From GH45 sp046704385 (lineage in GTDB: Bacteria; Bacteroidota; Bacteroidia; Bacteroidales; SZUA-534): a stretch of DNA of 17,396 bases. This document shows positions 7,813 to 15,449 of the stretch, piece by piece. Positions within the stretch are counted from its first letter, which is position 1. The number at the start of each line of letters is the position of its first letter. The notes below the pieces were generated by a model. That model had not been told where the DNA came from, did no database searches, and saw nothing but the letters and a program-made list of their open reading frames with translations. Made by a program: the position numbers and the translations under genes. The stretch is from assembly GCA_046704385.1 (NCBI GenBank), contig JBJKSB010000012.1:1-17396 (forward strand). Direction: 5' to 3'.

Positions 7813-8163
7813 TTACTCCTCCTCTTTCTTTTGTTGTTTCATACTTCTTTTCTTTTCAGCATAGCTAAAAGCGTATTTATCCATCTTAACAGTCAGGAAA
7901 CGCATAACTTTTTCGTCACGACGAAATTCGGTTTCAAGTTTGTTAATTAGTTCTCCTTCAGCCTTGTATTCTATCAGGTAATAGAATCCGGTTGATTTTT
8001 TCTGGATAGGATAGGCAAGCTTACGTAAGCCCCAGTCTTCCTCATGCACAATTTCACCTTTACCATTGGTGATAATTCCTTTGAATTTGTCAACCGCTTC
8101 CTTCATCTGTGGAGCAGACAAAACGGGATTTGCAATGAAAACGGTTTCATAATTGTTCAACAT
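7813..8163 (-). CDS. rpsF: 30S ribosomal protein bS6
   Basis: A 116-residue bS6, starting MLNNYETVFIANP. The core strands contain the family motifs EDWGLRKLAYPIQKKSTGFY and EFRRDEKVMRFLTVKMD. The C-terminal tail (about 100-116) is highly charged and ends KKEEE; those glutamate codons also carry the rpsR Shine-Dalgarno. bS6 forms a heterodimer with bS18 on the 30S platform. It is first in a three-gene minus-strand operon with a consensus promoter and a leader of about 30 nt. Its own start has no Shine-Dalgarno, in contrast to the two downstream genes. Confidence 0.98.
   Translation of the reverse strand: MLNNYETVFIANPVLSAPQMKEAVDKFKGIITNGKGEIVHEEDWGLRKLAYPIQKKSTGFYYLIEYKAEGELINKLETEFRRDEKVMRFLTVKMDKYAFSYAEKKRSMKQQKKEEE
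7818..7823 (-). promoter_or_regulatory. Strong Shine-Dalgarno of rpsR inside the end of rpsF
   Basis: AGGAGG lies within the GAG GAG GAG codons that end rpsF, just before its TAA, with 8 nt to the rpsR ATG. The preceding bases allow some further pairing including a G-U wobble. The terminal poly-glutamate of bS6 and this ribosome binding site therefore share the same bases. Confidence 0.75.
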
Positions 8164-8200
8164 ACGTTTAAATTTTAAGTTTTAAAACTAATTTCGGGCT

Positions 8201-8232
8201 GCAAATTTAGAAATATAACTTTTATTTTCAAA
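8201..8232 (-). promoter_or_regulatory. Consensus promoter of the rpsF operon
   Basis: On the minus strand TTTG (8232-8229) and TAAATTTGC (8209-8201) are exactly 19 nt apart, a perfect match to the Bacteroidota -33/-7 pattern. The start of transcription should be near 8195, giving a leader of about 30 nt that contains the palindrome AGTTTTAAAACT and a CCCG near its 5' end. Confidence 0.8.
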
Positions 8233-8353
8233 TAATTATACCGCAAAAAAATAACAAAAACATGGGAATCTCTTAAAAAAATCCTTCTGTTTTTATTATA
8301 TATTCTATTACTTTACCAAGATAAAGCAAAATCAAATCAGTTACATTTTTATT

Positions 8354-10102
8354 ATGGTTAAAAGAGTACTCTTTATAATTTCATTTTTTATAAGTTTTGC
8401 CTCCTACGGACAGCTTGCGCTTGATACTTTGGGTTGGAGGCCACCGGTTGATATTCCTATTTACCTGGCAGGTAATTTTGCCGAATTACGAACAGGGCAT
8501 TTTCATGGAGGAATAGATATTAAAACCCAGGGGCATGAAGGTTTTAAAGTTCATGCGGTTCAGGACGGGTATATTTCAAGAATAAAGGTTTCTACTGGTG
8601 GATACGGCAAAGCAATTTATATCGACCACCCGGACGGATATACATCGGTTTATGGCCATCTTAGTGAATATAATATCCAGATTGAAAAGTATGTAAAAGC
8701 TGCGCAATACGAAAAACAAAGCTATGAGGTTGATTTATTCCCGGCCAGGGGAGAATTGCCGGTTAAAAAAGGTGATATTATTGCCTTGTCGGGTAATACA
8801 GGAGCAAGTTCAGGTCCGCATCTGCATTTTGAAATACGCGATTCAAGAAATTCGCATCCCATGAACGGGCTTTTCCTTGGTTTTGACATTAAAGATAATA
8901 TTCCTCCAAAAATGGAATACTTATATGTGTATCCGCAATTTGGTAACAGTAGCGTAAACGGCAAAGACTATGAACATTACTACAGTTTGAAGAAAACCAA
9001 TGGAGCTTATACACTTAGGCAGGGTGATACGCTTAGCATGAGTGGCACAGTGGGATTTGGTTTAAAAGTGAATGATTATATGAATGGCACCCCAAACCGT
9101 TGTGGTGTTTATGAACTTAAATGTTATTTTGATGATACCCTGTTTTTTCACGATAAGTTTGACAGTTTTTCATTTAGCGAATCGAGCTACATTAACGGCT
9201 TAATGGATTATAAAGAGAATGTTGAGAAAAAACGAAAACTTCATAAATTATACATAGAGCCTAATAATAATCTTTCGATGTATCTTGAAGCTCCCAACCG
9301 TGGCTTAATAAGCCTGTTAGACAAAAATAAAATTCATAAAGTCAGGATTGAGGCTTACGATACTAAATTTAACAGCTCCAGTCTGACTTTTTATCTGAAA
9401 AATGAAAGGCCACCTAAGAAGAGAGTAATTGCTGATAATTCGATTATAATTCCCTGGCAAAACGAGTTTAGTCTCGATACTTTAGGTCTGGATGTACAGT
9501 TTGAAAAAGGATCGTTTTATGATACCTTGAGAATGGAATTTTCTGTTGATACCGCCCGCTATAAAGATACTTATGCATCAATATATAATATCCATAATCC
9601 TTATACGCCGGTTCGTAAATATTTTGAGGTAAGCATAAAACACGATTCCGTTGCTGATTATTTAAAAAGCAAATTGTTATTGGGCCTTTGGGATGATGAC
9701 AAGTTTGATGCTGTGGGAGGAGTTGAAAAAGATGGGAAAATAACCGCACTTGTTCATGCTTTGGGGTCCTATACGGTTTTAATGGATACTGTTAGTCCGG
9801 AAATTGTTCCTTTCGGAGAAATTGCCAAATCGGACGATTTAAGTAATACCAACAAGATTCAGTTTAAAATATCGGACGATTTTAGTGGTATCGGTACCTA
9901 TAACGGTTATATTAACGGTAACTGGGTACTTTTTGAATATGAACCCAAATACGATTTAATTACCTATAATTACGATGACAACATGCCTCAGGAAGGCAGT
10001 GTTGATATAAGAGTTGAGGTTGTTGATAACTGCGGAAATAAAACTGTTTTTACAAAAACATGTGAAATATATCCGGGCCAGGATTATGACATCGGCCAGT
10101 GA
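8354..10102 (+). CDS. Secreted M23 zinc metallopeptidase (peptidoglycan hydrolase)
   Basis: A 582-residue exported protein with a signal peptide (1-20, ending SYGQ). The M23/LytM domain is at the N-terminus: HFHGGIDIKT gives zinc ligands His51 and Asp55, and HLHFE at 156-160 gives catalytic and ligand histidines. GNTGASSGPHLH is the usual approach to this motif. M23 enzymes cut peptide cross-links in peptidoglycan. The long remainder (about 190-582) has repeated beta-rich segments and looks like Ig-like or jelly-roll modules, arranged as in other large Bacteroidota M23 proteins; no second active site is visible. No transmembrane helix follows the signal peptide. The last 17 nt overlap the start of anmK, which suggests coupled expression of a wall hydrolase with a muropeptide-recycling kinase. 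Confidence 0.92.
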   Translation: MVKRVLFIISFFISFASYGQLALDTLGWRPPVDIPIYLAGNFAELRTGHFHGGIDIKTQGHEGFKVHAVQDGYISRIKVSTGGYGKAIYIDHPDGYTSVYGHLSEYNIQIEKYVKAAQYEKQSYEVDLFPARGELPVKKGDIIALSGNTGASSGPHLHFEIRDSRNSHPMNGLFLGFDIKDNIPPKMEYLYVYPQFGNSSVNGKDYEHYYSLKKTNGAYTLRQGDTLSMSGTVGFGLKVNDYMNGTPNRCGVYELKCYFDDTLFFHDKFDSFSFSESSYINGLMDYKENVEKKRKLHKLYIEPNNNLSMYLEAPNRGLISLLDKNKIHKVRIEAYDTKFNSSSLTFYLKNERPPKKRVIADNSIIIPWQNEFSLDTLGLDVQFEKGSFYDTLRMEFSVDTARYKDTYASIYNIHNPYTPVRKYFEVSIKHDSVADYLKSKLLLGLWDDDKFDAVGGVEKDGKITALVHALGSYTVLMDTVSPEIVPFGEIAKSDDLSNTNKIQFKISDDFSGIGTYNGYINGNWVLFEYEPKYDLITYNYDDNMPQEGSVDIRVEVVDNCGNKTVFTKTCEIYPGQDYDIGQ

Positions 10103-11150
10103 CAAAATATCGGCAATTGGAATAATGTCGGGTACTTCACTCGACGGTGTTGATATTTGTGCCACTGAGTTTTGGAAGGAAGATTCTCAATGGAATTTTA
10201 AAATTTTGACGGCTCAAACCTTTGTTTATACTTCTGAAATTTACCAACTTTTAAAAGGTGTCCATGAAGAAACGGGTTATAATCTACAGGTTTTACATGT
10301 AACTTATGGCAAATATTTAGGGAACATTGTAACCCGATTTATTCAGAAAAATAACATAACCCCTGATTTTATTGCATCACATGGCCATACCGTTTTTCAT
10401 GAGCCTGAAAAAGGATTGACTTTTCAGTTGGGTTCAGGCGCTGAAATTGCAGCCACAACAGGCATTAAAACCATTTGTGATTTCCGGACTACAGACGTGG
10501 CACTTGGTGGACAAGGTGCGCCGTTAGTCCCTATTGGTGATGAATTATTATTTGGCCAATATATGGCATGCCTGAATTTGGGTGGCTTTGCTAACATTTC
10601 ATATAAAATGGAAGGGAAGAGGTTTGCTTTTGATATTTGTCCGGTGAATTTTATACTTAATTACCAGGTTGGAAAACTGGGCAAAGATTACGATGAAAAC
10701 GGAATTTTGGGACAAAAGGGCGAGATTATCGATACACTGCTCAATAAACTCGACAAGCTTGAATACTATCAACAGAAGCCTCCTAAATCACTGGGCAGGG
10801 AGTTTGTCGAAAAAAACATCTTTAATCTTTTAAAATCGGAATATAACGGTCGGGATATTTTAAGAACCTTTTACCAGCATATTGTCACCCGGGTTGCAAG
10901 TGTTTTAAATAATTTGCCTCCCGGAAAAGTCTTAATTACAGGAGGTGGGGTTCATAATAAGTTTCTGATGGAATTAATAAAACAGAAAGTTAAAACAGAA
11001 ATAATAGTGCCTGAAAAAAAACTGGTGGATTTTAAAGAGGCTTTGATATTTGCTTTTTTAGGTGTACTAAGATTACAGGGAAAAAACAACAGTTTAAGTT
11101 CTGCTACCGGGGCAAAAAGAGATAATGTTGGAGGAGCGGTTTATTTGTGA
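10086..11150 (+). CDS. anmK: Anhydro-N-acetylmuramic acid kinase
   Basis: AnmK cleaves the 1,6-anhydro ring of anhydro-MurNAc and phosphorylates it to MurNAc-6-phosphate, a cytosolic step of cell-wall recycling. I chose the ATG at 10086, giving 354 residues; an upstream in-frame ATG at 10014 would lie deep in the previous gene and add 24 unconserved residues. Visible motifs are the nucleotide loop IGIMSGTSLDGVD (11-23), DFRTTDVALGGQGAPLVP, NLGGFANIS, FDICPVN with the probable catalytic base Asp183, and ITGGGVHN (284-291). All expected elements are present. It overlaps the M23 peptidase gene by 17 nt. The partner etherase MurQ is not in the window. Confidence 0.95.
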   Translation: MTSASDKISAIGIMSGTSLDGVDICATEFWKEDSQWNFKILTAQTFVYTSEIYQLLKGVHEETGYNLQVLHVTYGKYLGNIVTRFIQKNNITPDFIASHGHTVFHEPEKGLTFQLGSGAEIAATTGIKTICDFRTTDVALGGQGAPLVPIGDELLFGQYMACLNLGGFANISYKMEGKRFAFDICPVNFILNYQVGKLGKDYDENGILGQKGEIIDTLLNKLDKLEYYQQKPPKSLGREFVEKNIFNLLKSEYNGRDILRTFYQHIVTRVASVLNNLPPGKVLITGGGVHNKFLMELIKQKVKTEIIVPEKKLVDFKEALIFAFLGVLRLQGKNNSLSSATGAKRDNVGGAVYL

Positions 11151-11151
11151 G

Positions 11152-11197
11152 ACTCAAATAAACACTAATAGGAATTGCTTGCGCAATTTAATTGAGT
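11152..11197. repeat. Nested inverted repeat after anmK
   Basis: ACTCAA (11152-11157) pairs with TTGAGT (11192-11197). Inside it, AATTGC (11173-11178) pairs with GCAATT (11183-11188) around a TTGC loop. There is no following T-run, so it would be a poor intrinsic terminator. It may still mark the 3' end of the anmK transcript. Confidence 0.35.
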
Positions 11198-11341
11198 GAA
11201 AATAAAATTCGTGTGAATTAATGTAATTAGTCGACTCAAACAATCAGCTAATTGAAATTATGAAATCAAACAATATGATATTTGTAAATTCAACTCTTTA
11301 TATTACTTTCATGCCAGGTTTACCATAATCCGGCTTTCTAT

Positions 11342-11431
11342 GAAACGAAGCATTACTAAATAATTATTAAGGCCAGCCTGACGGCCAGGCAGGCACACAT
11401 ATAAAAATGATTATTTAGTTTTGCGTGGTTC
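11342..11431. repeat. Large imperfect inverted repeat enclosing a GC-rich hairpin
   Basis: ACTAAATAATTATT (11355-11368) is repeated inverted as AATGATTATTTAGT (11406-11419) with one mismatch, and weaker pairing continues outward to roughly 11344 and 11430. Inside lies GCCTG (11376-11380), loop ACGGC, CAGGC (11386-11390), extended by CC/GG beyond an A-A mismatch. The GC-rich core stands out sharply from its AT-rich flanks. It resembles small palindromic intergenic elements; whether it is mobile is unknown. Confidence 0.6.
11416..11424 (+). promoter_or_regulatory. Candidate -7 element for the DUF6057-like operon
   Basis: TAGTTTTGC matches the Bacteroidota -7 consensus TAnnTTTGC exactly. The -33 position (about 11393-11396) reads GCAC, not TTTG. 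The element overlaps the right arm of the large inverted repeat. The start of transcription would be near 11431. Confidence 0.4.
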
Positions 11432-11448
11432 TCTAGCCTAAGGCTAGA
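11432..11448. repeat. Short hairpin in the predicted leader of the DUF6057-like gene
   Basis: TCTAGCC (11432-11438) and GGCTAGA (11442-11448) form a perfect 7-bp stem with a TAA loop, 25 nt before the ATG at 11474. If the candidate -7 element is used, the transcript would begin at or just before this hairpin. It could stabilise the 5' end or be a protein-binding palindrome. Confidence 0.5.
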
Positions 11449-11473
11449 ACAATTAATAATAAATAATATACAG

Positions 11474-13306
11474 ATGAAAATTAATTTAAAGTTACTTCGG
11501 TTATTTATAGCTCTGTTTGCTTTTATTTCAGTATTTATTTACACTTTAATGGTTTTAAACCCGGTACTGTTTTATTTTACCCAGCAACCGGCATTCCTGT
11601 TTACAGGCCATTTTTTCACTACTCATTTAAGTTATCCGGGCGGAATTGGATATTATATCTCATTGTTTTTTGAACAGTTTATGAAGTACCGGATTGTCGG
11701 TGCCTTAATAATGACTTTGATGGTGGCTGTTGTTTTCATGCTATCAAATGCTATCGTTAAAAAAATATTTGGTGAAACCAGGCACTTTCTGATTTATGCC
11801 TTTACACCCTTATTAATATTCTTGTTATTATGGCATAATGTTAAGTATCCTCTTTTTATAAATGTACAATTAGCACTTACGTTTCTGGCTATCTATATTT
11901 ATACAGTTGTAAAAAATCAGCAGCCTTTAATTGCTGGATTGACTTTATCAATAATAGCTATTCTTGTTTATTATATATCAGGAGCACCTTATTTATATGT
12001 TTATATTGCCTCAATATCCATTTTGCTGATTAAACAATATGGAATATCAAAGTTTTACCTACCCATAATTTCTCTGATTTTGGGATTAGTGATTCCTTTT
12101 CTGTTTTATCATTATATTACCCCGGTAAGTATATTTCACGCCTGGCTTCGTTTTTCACCCAGCGTACCTCTCTTTATCTATTATAAAAGTAGTTGGCTCA
12201 TTTATGCATTATTTGCATATTTTCCTGTATTGTTGATGGTTAAATTGCTTTTCCCGAAGCAGATTGGGTTATTTTCCAAATTACCACAATGGGCAGCAAC
12301 ACTTGTTATCATATTGATATTTATGGTTTTAACACCAGTTGGCATAAGTAAATTTAATAATTCCCAGGAACGGATTGTTACTGAAATGGGTTACGATGTT
12401 TACCAACAGGATTGGAACAGCACGTTACAGCTTTCATCACAAATGGAATCGTATGACCGTCTGGGCAATTTTTATTTTAATATAGCCTTGTATAAAACCG
12501 ATAATTTTGGAAGTTCGTTTTTTTCAAGAGGGCAATTGCTTGGAATTGAAGGGTTATTTGTGGATAACCCCTTGACCGGCGAAATTTGTATGCCATCAAG
12601 CTATCTTTACTATCATTTGGGTTTGATAAATAATGCGCTTCGATATGCCTACGAGGCACAGACCCTTTTACCTGATGGCCCTTACGTTTTAATGCAAATA
12701 ATTGACTGTTTAATTACAGCTGATAAATATGAAGATGCAAAATTTTTCCTCGATCGTTTAAATGAAAATTTATTGTACCGGGGTTTTGTAAAAAGCCGCT
12801 TGGCTTTTATTAAAGGCGAAAATACCGGATTGAAAAGAGCTGTAGTGAATAAACTCAGAAGATTTTCACCTAAAGAAGATTTTTATACCGCCAATCCTCA
12901 ATATAGTGTTTACATGCTTTACAAGGAACATCACGATAACAGAATGGCTTTTAATTATTTAATGGTTTCATTCTTACTGGAACAAAAGCTGAATAATTTT
13001 ATATATGTTTTGGTAAATAATGAAAATCCTGATAAACTAATTCTTGATAAGATGTACCAGGAAGCTATGCTTGTTTACCTGGTAAGTTCAAAAAATATTG
13101 AAGAAGGGGCCAGGCGTTTTGAAGTTAATGATGGTATCAAAGAAAGGTTTATGGAATTTAATACCGTCTTGAAAAAAGGTAAAAAAGCTGCATATCCGAT
13201 CCTCACTAAAGATTTTTCAGATACTTACTGGTACTATCTGTTATATGAAAGCCCTATGGTTACTAAGGCAAAAGTAAAAACCAGGGACGCTAATGTAAAA
13301 TATTAA
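11474..13306 (+). CDS. Polytopic membrane protein, DUF6057-like, function unknown
   Basis: A 610-residue protein in two halves. Residues 1-300 hold about nine to ten hydrophobic helices, beginning LLRLFIALFAFISVFIYTLM (8-27), and including segments near 73-92, 104-121, 126-148 and 272-290. Residues 300-610 are soluble with helical, TPR-like pairs (for example around 385-445, NALRYAYEAQTLLPDG and AKFFLDRL). I recall this layout as the Bacteroidota family DUF6057; this is from memory and not a database result. No catalytic motif was recognised. The gene directly downstream, 11 nt away, encodes a lipoprotein with a heme-c motif, so the two are very likely an operon and may act together at the membrane. 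No Shine-Dalgarno precedes the ATG. Confidence 0.7.
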   Translation: MKINLKLLRLFIALFAFISVFIYTLMVLNPVLFYFTQQPAFLFTGHFFTTHLSYPGGIGYYISLFFEQFMKYRIVGALIMTLMVAVVFMLSNAIVKKIFGETRHFLIYAFTPLLIFLLLWHNVKYPLFINVQLALTFLAIYIYTVVKNQQPLIAGLTLSIIAILVYYISGAPYLYVYIASISILLIKQYGISKFYLPIISLILGLVIPFLFYHYITPVSIFHAWLRFSPSVPLFIYYKSSWLIYALFAYFPVLLMVKLLFPKQIGLFSKLPQWAATLVIILIFMVLTPVGISKFNNSQERIVTEMGYDVYQQDWNSTLQLSSQMESYDRLGNFYFNIALYKTDNFGSSFFSRGQLLGIEGLFVDNPLTGEICMPSSYLYYHLGLINNALRYAYEAQTLLPDGPYVLMQIIDCLITADKYEDAKFFLDRLNENLLYRGFVKSRLAFIKGENTGLKRAVVNKLRRFSPKEDFYTANPQYSVYMLYKEHHDNRMAFNYLMVSFLLEQKLNNFIYVLVNNENPDKLILDKMYQEAMLVYLVSSKNIEEGARRFEVNDGIKERFMEFNTVLKKGKKAAYPILTKDFSDTYWYYLLYESPMVTKAKVKTRDANVKY

Positions 13307-13317
13307 ATTATAGCAAA

Positions 13318-14832
13318 ATGAACCGATTATTATCCATACTTTATCTAGTTGCCATTTTTGGGACAATTTCATGCAGCAATAAATCAACACCTGAAAAATT
13401 CTCATTAGTTGATTCCTTGCCAGCAATATTTCCTGATTATGAGAATATTACAATTCCCTTAAATATAGCTCCATTGAATTTTAAACTGGTTAATAATGGC
13501 TTTGAGGGATTGGTTAAAGTTGAAACTCAAAAGGGTTTTGAAATAATTAAAACAGAAGATGGAAACCTGATTTTTCCAAAACATAAGTGGCATAAACTAT
13601 TATCGAAAAATATTAATGATACTATAAAGTTCACTGTTTTTAGCAAAAAAAATGACGGGAGCTGGATTAAGTATAAACCCTTTTTTCAGTTTGTATCAGC
13701 CGACAGTATTGATCCCTACCTGGCTTATCGATTAATAAATACAGGTTATGTTTTGTGGGAGAAGCTGGGAATATACCAACGAAATCTGGAAAATTTTGAT
13801 CAGGACCCGATTATCGAAAACACCTCGATTAAAAGTGCCTGTATTAATTGCCATTCCTTTTGTGTAAACAGTCCCGAAACCATGATGTTTCATGTAAGGA
13901 AATATTTTAGTGGAACTGTTATATTACATCATGGGGAAGTTAAGAGAGTTGAGACAAAAACAAAATATACCTTATCCAGCGGAGTGTATCCTTCATGGCA
14001 TCCCAATGGTAACATCATCGCACTTTCAGTAAATCAAATAGGACAGCAATTCCATGCCAATACCGACAAAAGAATAACGGTGTCAGATAAAGCTTCAGAT
14101 ATTATTCTTTATAATGTGCTTACCAACGAAGTAACAACCAATCCCCAGGTATCAACCAAATGGCGTGAGAATTTACCTACCTGGTCGCCCGATGGTAAAT
14201 ATCTTTATTATATCAGTGCACCACAAAGGCTTAAAGACCCGGCACCCATTGATGCCTATGAACCGTACAGCTTATTAAGGATACCTTACAATGCTGAAAC
14301 CAACGAGTGGGGGAAAGCCGATACTTTAATCAGGTATCAGGATATCAATGGAAGTATTACATTTCCAAAACCATCGCCTGATGGCAATTACCTGGTTTTC
14401 ACCAAAACAAAAAACGGATATTTTTCAATTCATGACCAGGGAGCCGATTTATACTTGTTAAATTTGAAAACCGGTGAAATCAGCAAACCCGATATAAACA
14501 GTGATTATACTGACAGCTACCACAGTTGGAGCCATAACGGAAGATGGATGGTTTTAAGCAGCAAAAGACCTTCAGGGTTATTTACACGGCCCAATTTTAC
14601 ACATTTTTCAGCCGATGGTCAATTCAGTAAGCCTTTTATGCTTCCGCAGAAAGATCCTGATTTTTACAACCGGTTTTTATTTAATTATAACATTCCTGAA
14701 TTTATAACCGGAAAAGTTAAAGTATCGCCTATAAAATTACGTGATGCCATTACCGGCGACGTGCAACAGGCTGAATTTGATAAATCGGTTGATACCGATG
14801 CTTTATCGGGAGCAACAGCTAAAACTAACTAA
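13318..14832 (+). CDS. Lipoprotein with CxxCH heme-c motif and TolB-like PD40 propeller
   Basis: A 504-residue lipoprotein. The signal ends at Cys19 (GTISC), followed by SNKST; the lack of an acidic run argues against surface export, so a periplasm-facing anchor is likely. Residues 20-165 are beta-rich. A single CINCH motif at 175-179 is a canonical c-type heme site with His179 as one axial ligand; Met188, Met189 or His191 in PETMMFHVRK could supply the other, and an extra Cys182 follows the motif. The C-terminal part has four PD40-type propeller motifs: YPSWHPNG (224), LPTWSPDG (286), FPKPSPDG (349) and YHSWSHNG (401). The heme attachment is inferred from the motif. The role is unknown; electron transfer coupled to the upstream membrane protein is one possibility, a structural or sensory role another. 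Confidence 0.85.
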   Translation: MNRLLSILYLVAIFGTISCSNKSTPEKFSLVDSLPAIFPDYENITIPLNIAPLNFKLVNNGFEGLVKVETQKGFEIIKTEDGNLIFPKHKWHKLLSKNINDTIKFTVFSKKNDGSWIKYKPFFQFVSADSIDPYLAYRLINTGYVLWEKLGIYQRNLENFDQDPIIENTSIKSACINCHSFCVNSPETMMFHVRKYFSGTVILHHGEVKRVETKTKYTLSSGVYPSWHPNGNIIALSVNQIGQQFHANTDKRITVSDKASDIILYNVLTNEVTTNPQVSTKWRENLPTWSPDGKYLYYISAPQRLKDPAPIDAYEPYSLLRIPYNAETNEWGKADTLIRYQDINGSITFPKPSPDGNYLVFTKTKNGYFSIHDQGADLYLLNLKTGEISKPDINSDYTDSYHSWSHNGRWMVLSSKRPSGLFTRPNFTHFSADGQFSKPFMLPQKDPDFYNRFLFNYNIPEFITGKVKVSPIKLRDAITGDVQQAEFDKSVDTDALSGATAKTN

Positions 14833-14840
14833 GTTGGTGA

Positions 14841-14872
14841 ATGTGAAAACTTTTTTAGCCACGAATTTAAAT
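14841..14872 (+). repeat. Dispersed TTTTTAGCCACGAA-type repeat, copy 2
   Basis: TGTGAAAACTTTTTTAGCCA followed by CGAATTTAAA matches the copy after ridA. It starts 8 bp after the lipoprotein stop codon and is immediately followed by a two-hairpin repeat unit. Confidence 0.55.
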
Positions 14873-14875
14873 TTT

Positions 14876-14965
14876 GCCCTGAAAGGGCAACTCAATTCAA
14901 CCTTGGGCAGAAAAACGAAAATAAGTGAGCGCTCGTCGAACTTATTGAAGTTTTGCCGCCCTGGG
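14876..14965 (+). repeat. Two-hairpin repeat unit A, second hairpin expanded
   Basis: Hairpin 1 is GCCCT (14876-14880), loop GAA, AGGGC (14884-14888). A 12-nt linker AACTCAATTCAA (14889-14900) follows. Hairpin 2 is GGGC (14905-14908) with GCCC (14958-14961), but where other copies have a short loop this one holds about 50 nt, itself a hairpin: AAAAC (14912-14916) with GTTTT (14950-14954), and ATAAGT (14921-14926) with ACTTAT (14940-14945). Overall it makes one long imperfect stem. Confidence 0.75.
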
Positions 14966-15088
14966 TAATTTAGCATTCTGGTAAAATCGGCGCAAGCAAA
15001 CAGGTGCAATGAAAAGGTAAATTATTTTGCGACGAAATCCTCTGATTTAATTTTAATGAAAGTATCTATATTCTTCAAATTGTGCTAT

Positions 15089-15280
15089 TTACAACATTTC
15101 GCCACCCGTAATCAAACTTCGTAATACCAGGTTTTTCTCTGTTATTGTATAAGCGGGTTTATTGCATTTCTTATCTTCCTCCAAATCAAATTGTCCCAGC
15201 TTAATTTTTTCTTCTCCCAATAAGCGCACACTAAACCAGTAAGAGCCAGGTAGGAGAATGTCGATGCAGGTAGAAATTTT
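15089..15280 (-). pseudogene. Decayed C-terminal coding fragment, family unknown
   Basis: The minus strand reads 63 codons from an in-frame TAA at 15283-15281 to a TAA at 15091-15089, with no start codon except a methionine two residues from the end. The product contains DILLPGSYWFSVRLLGEEKI, then KLGQFDLEEDKK and a tail ending LRSLITGGEML. It has a protein-like composition with alternating hydrophobic strands rather than the look of translated repeat DNA. Upstream (about 15284-15320) another frame reads plausibly and meets this one at a run of six A, consistent with a frameshift. It lies downstream of the serine hydrolase on the same strand and may be the remnant of a following gene. I could not assign a family. 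Confidence 0.4.
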
Positions 15281-15345
15281 TTAAACCAAAATATATCCAA
15301 ACACAGGCGTTTTATGCCATCATATCAAAGTTTGGTTATATAACG

Positions 15346-15377
15346 ACGACTTGACCTCCTACGTCGGACGAAGTCGT
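15346..15377. repeat. Inverted repeat ACGACTT/AAGTCGT
   Basis: ACGACTT (15346-15352) pairs with AAGTCGT (15371-15377). The 18-nt interior contains GAC (15353-15355) and GTC (15363-15365), giving a bent inner stem. The segment is more GC-rich than its surroundings and is non-coding, so it is probably another small palindromic intergenic repeat. Confidence 0.5.
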
Positions 15378-15449
15378 GTTATTTTGAACATCGGAATTCC
15401 AAATTATCAGATAGCAAAAAAACGAGAAAATACAGTTTTTTAAATATTA

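Larger units (their letters stand above)
11151..11473. other. Gene-free stretch between anmK and the DUF6057-like gene
   Basis: No coding region of either strand is visible in these 323 bp. It holds the nested inverted repeat after anmK, a degenerate reverse copy of the CACGAATT-type repeat (about 11205-11235), a large inverted repeat with an inner GC-rich hairpin (11342-11431), a candidate -7 element and a short hairpin ahead of the next gene. Confidence 0.7.
14833..15449. other. Gene-poor stretch with repeats and a decayed coding fragment
   Basis: These 617 bp contain a TTTTTAGCCACGAA-type repeat, two-hairpin unit A (14876-14965), a decayed minus-strand coding fragment (15089-15280) and an inverted repeat (15346-15377). 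Small open frames over 14741-15009 are explained by the repeats and are not credible genes. Confidence 0.7.

Noticed and set aside
8164..8200. bS6-bS18 binding leader RNA upstream of rpsF
   Set aside because: The predicted leader is only about 30 nt; the CCCG and short palindrome are not enough to support the known S6:S18 leader fold.
10014..10085. Extended anmK start within the M23 gene
   Set aside because: The extra 24 residues are unlike the family, while the ATG at 10086 places the GTSLDG nucleotide loop at the usual distance from the N-terminus.
14741..15009. Overlapping small open frames on both strands after the lipoprotein gene
   Set aside because: They overlap the lipoprotein end and run through the palindromic repeats; the reading ALKGQ is simply the translated GCCCTGAAAGGGC hairpin.
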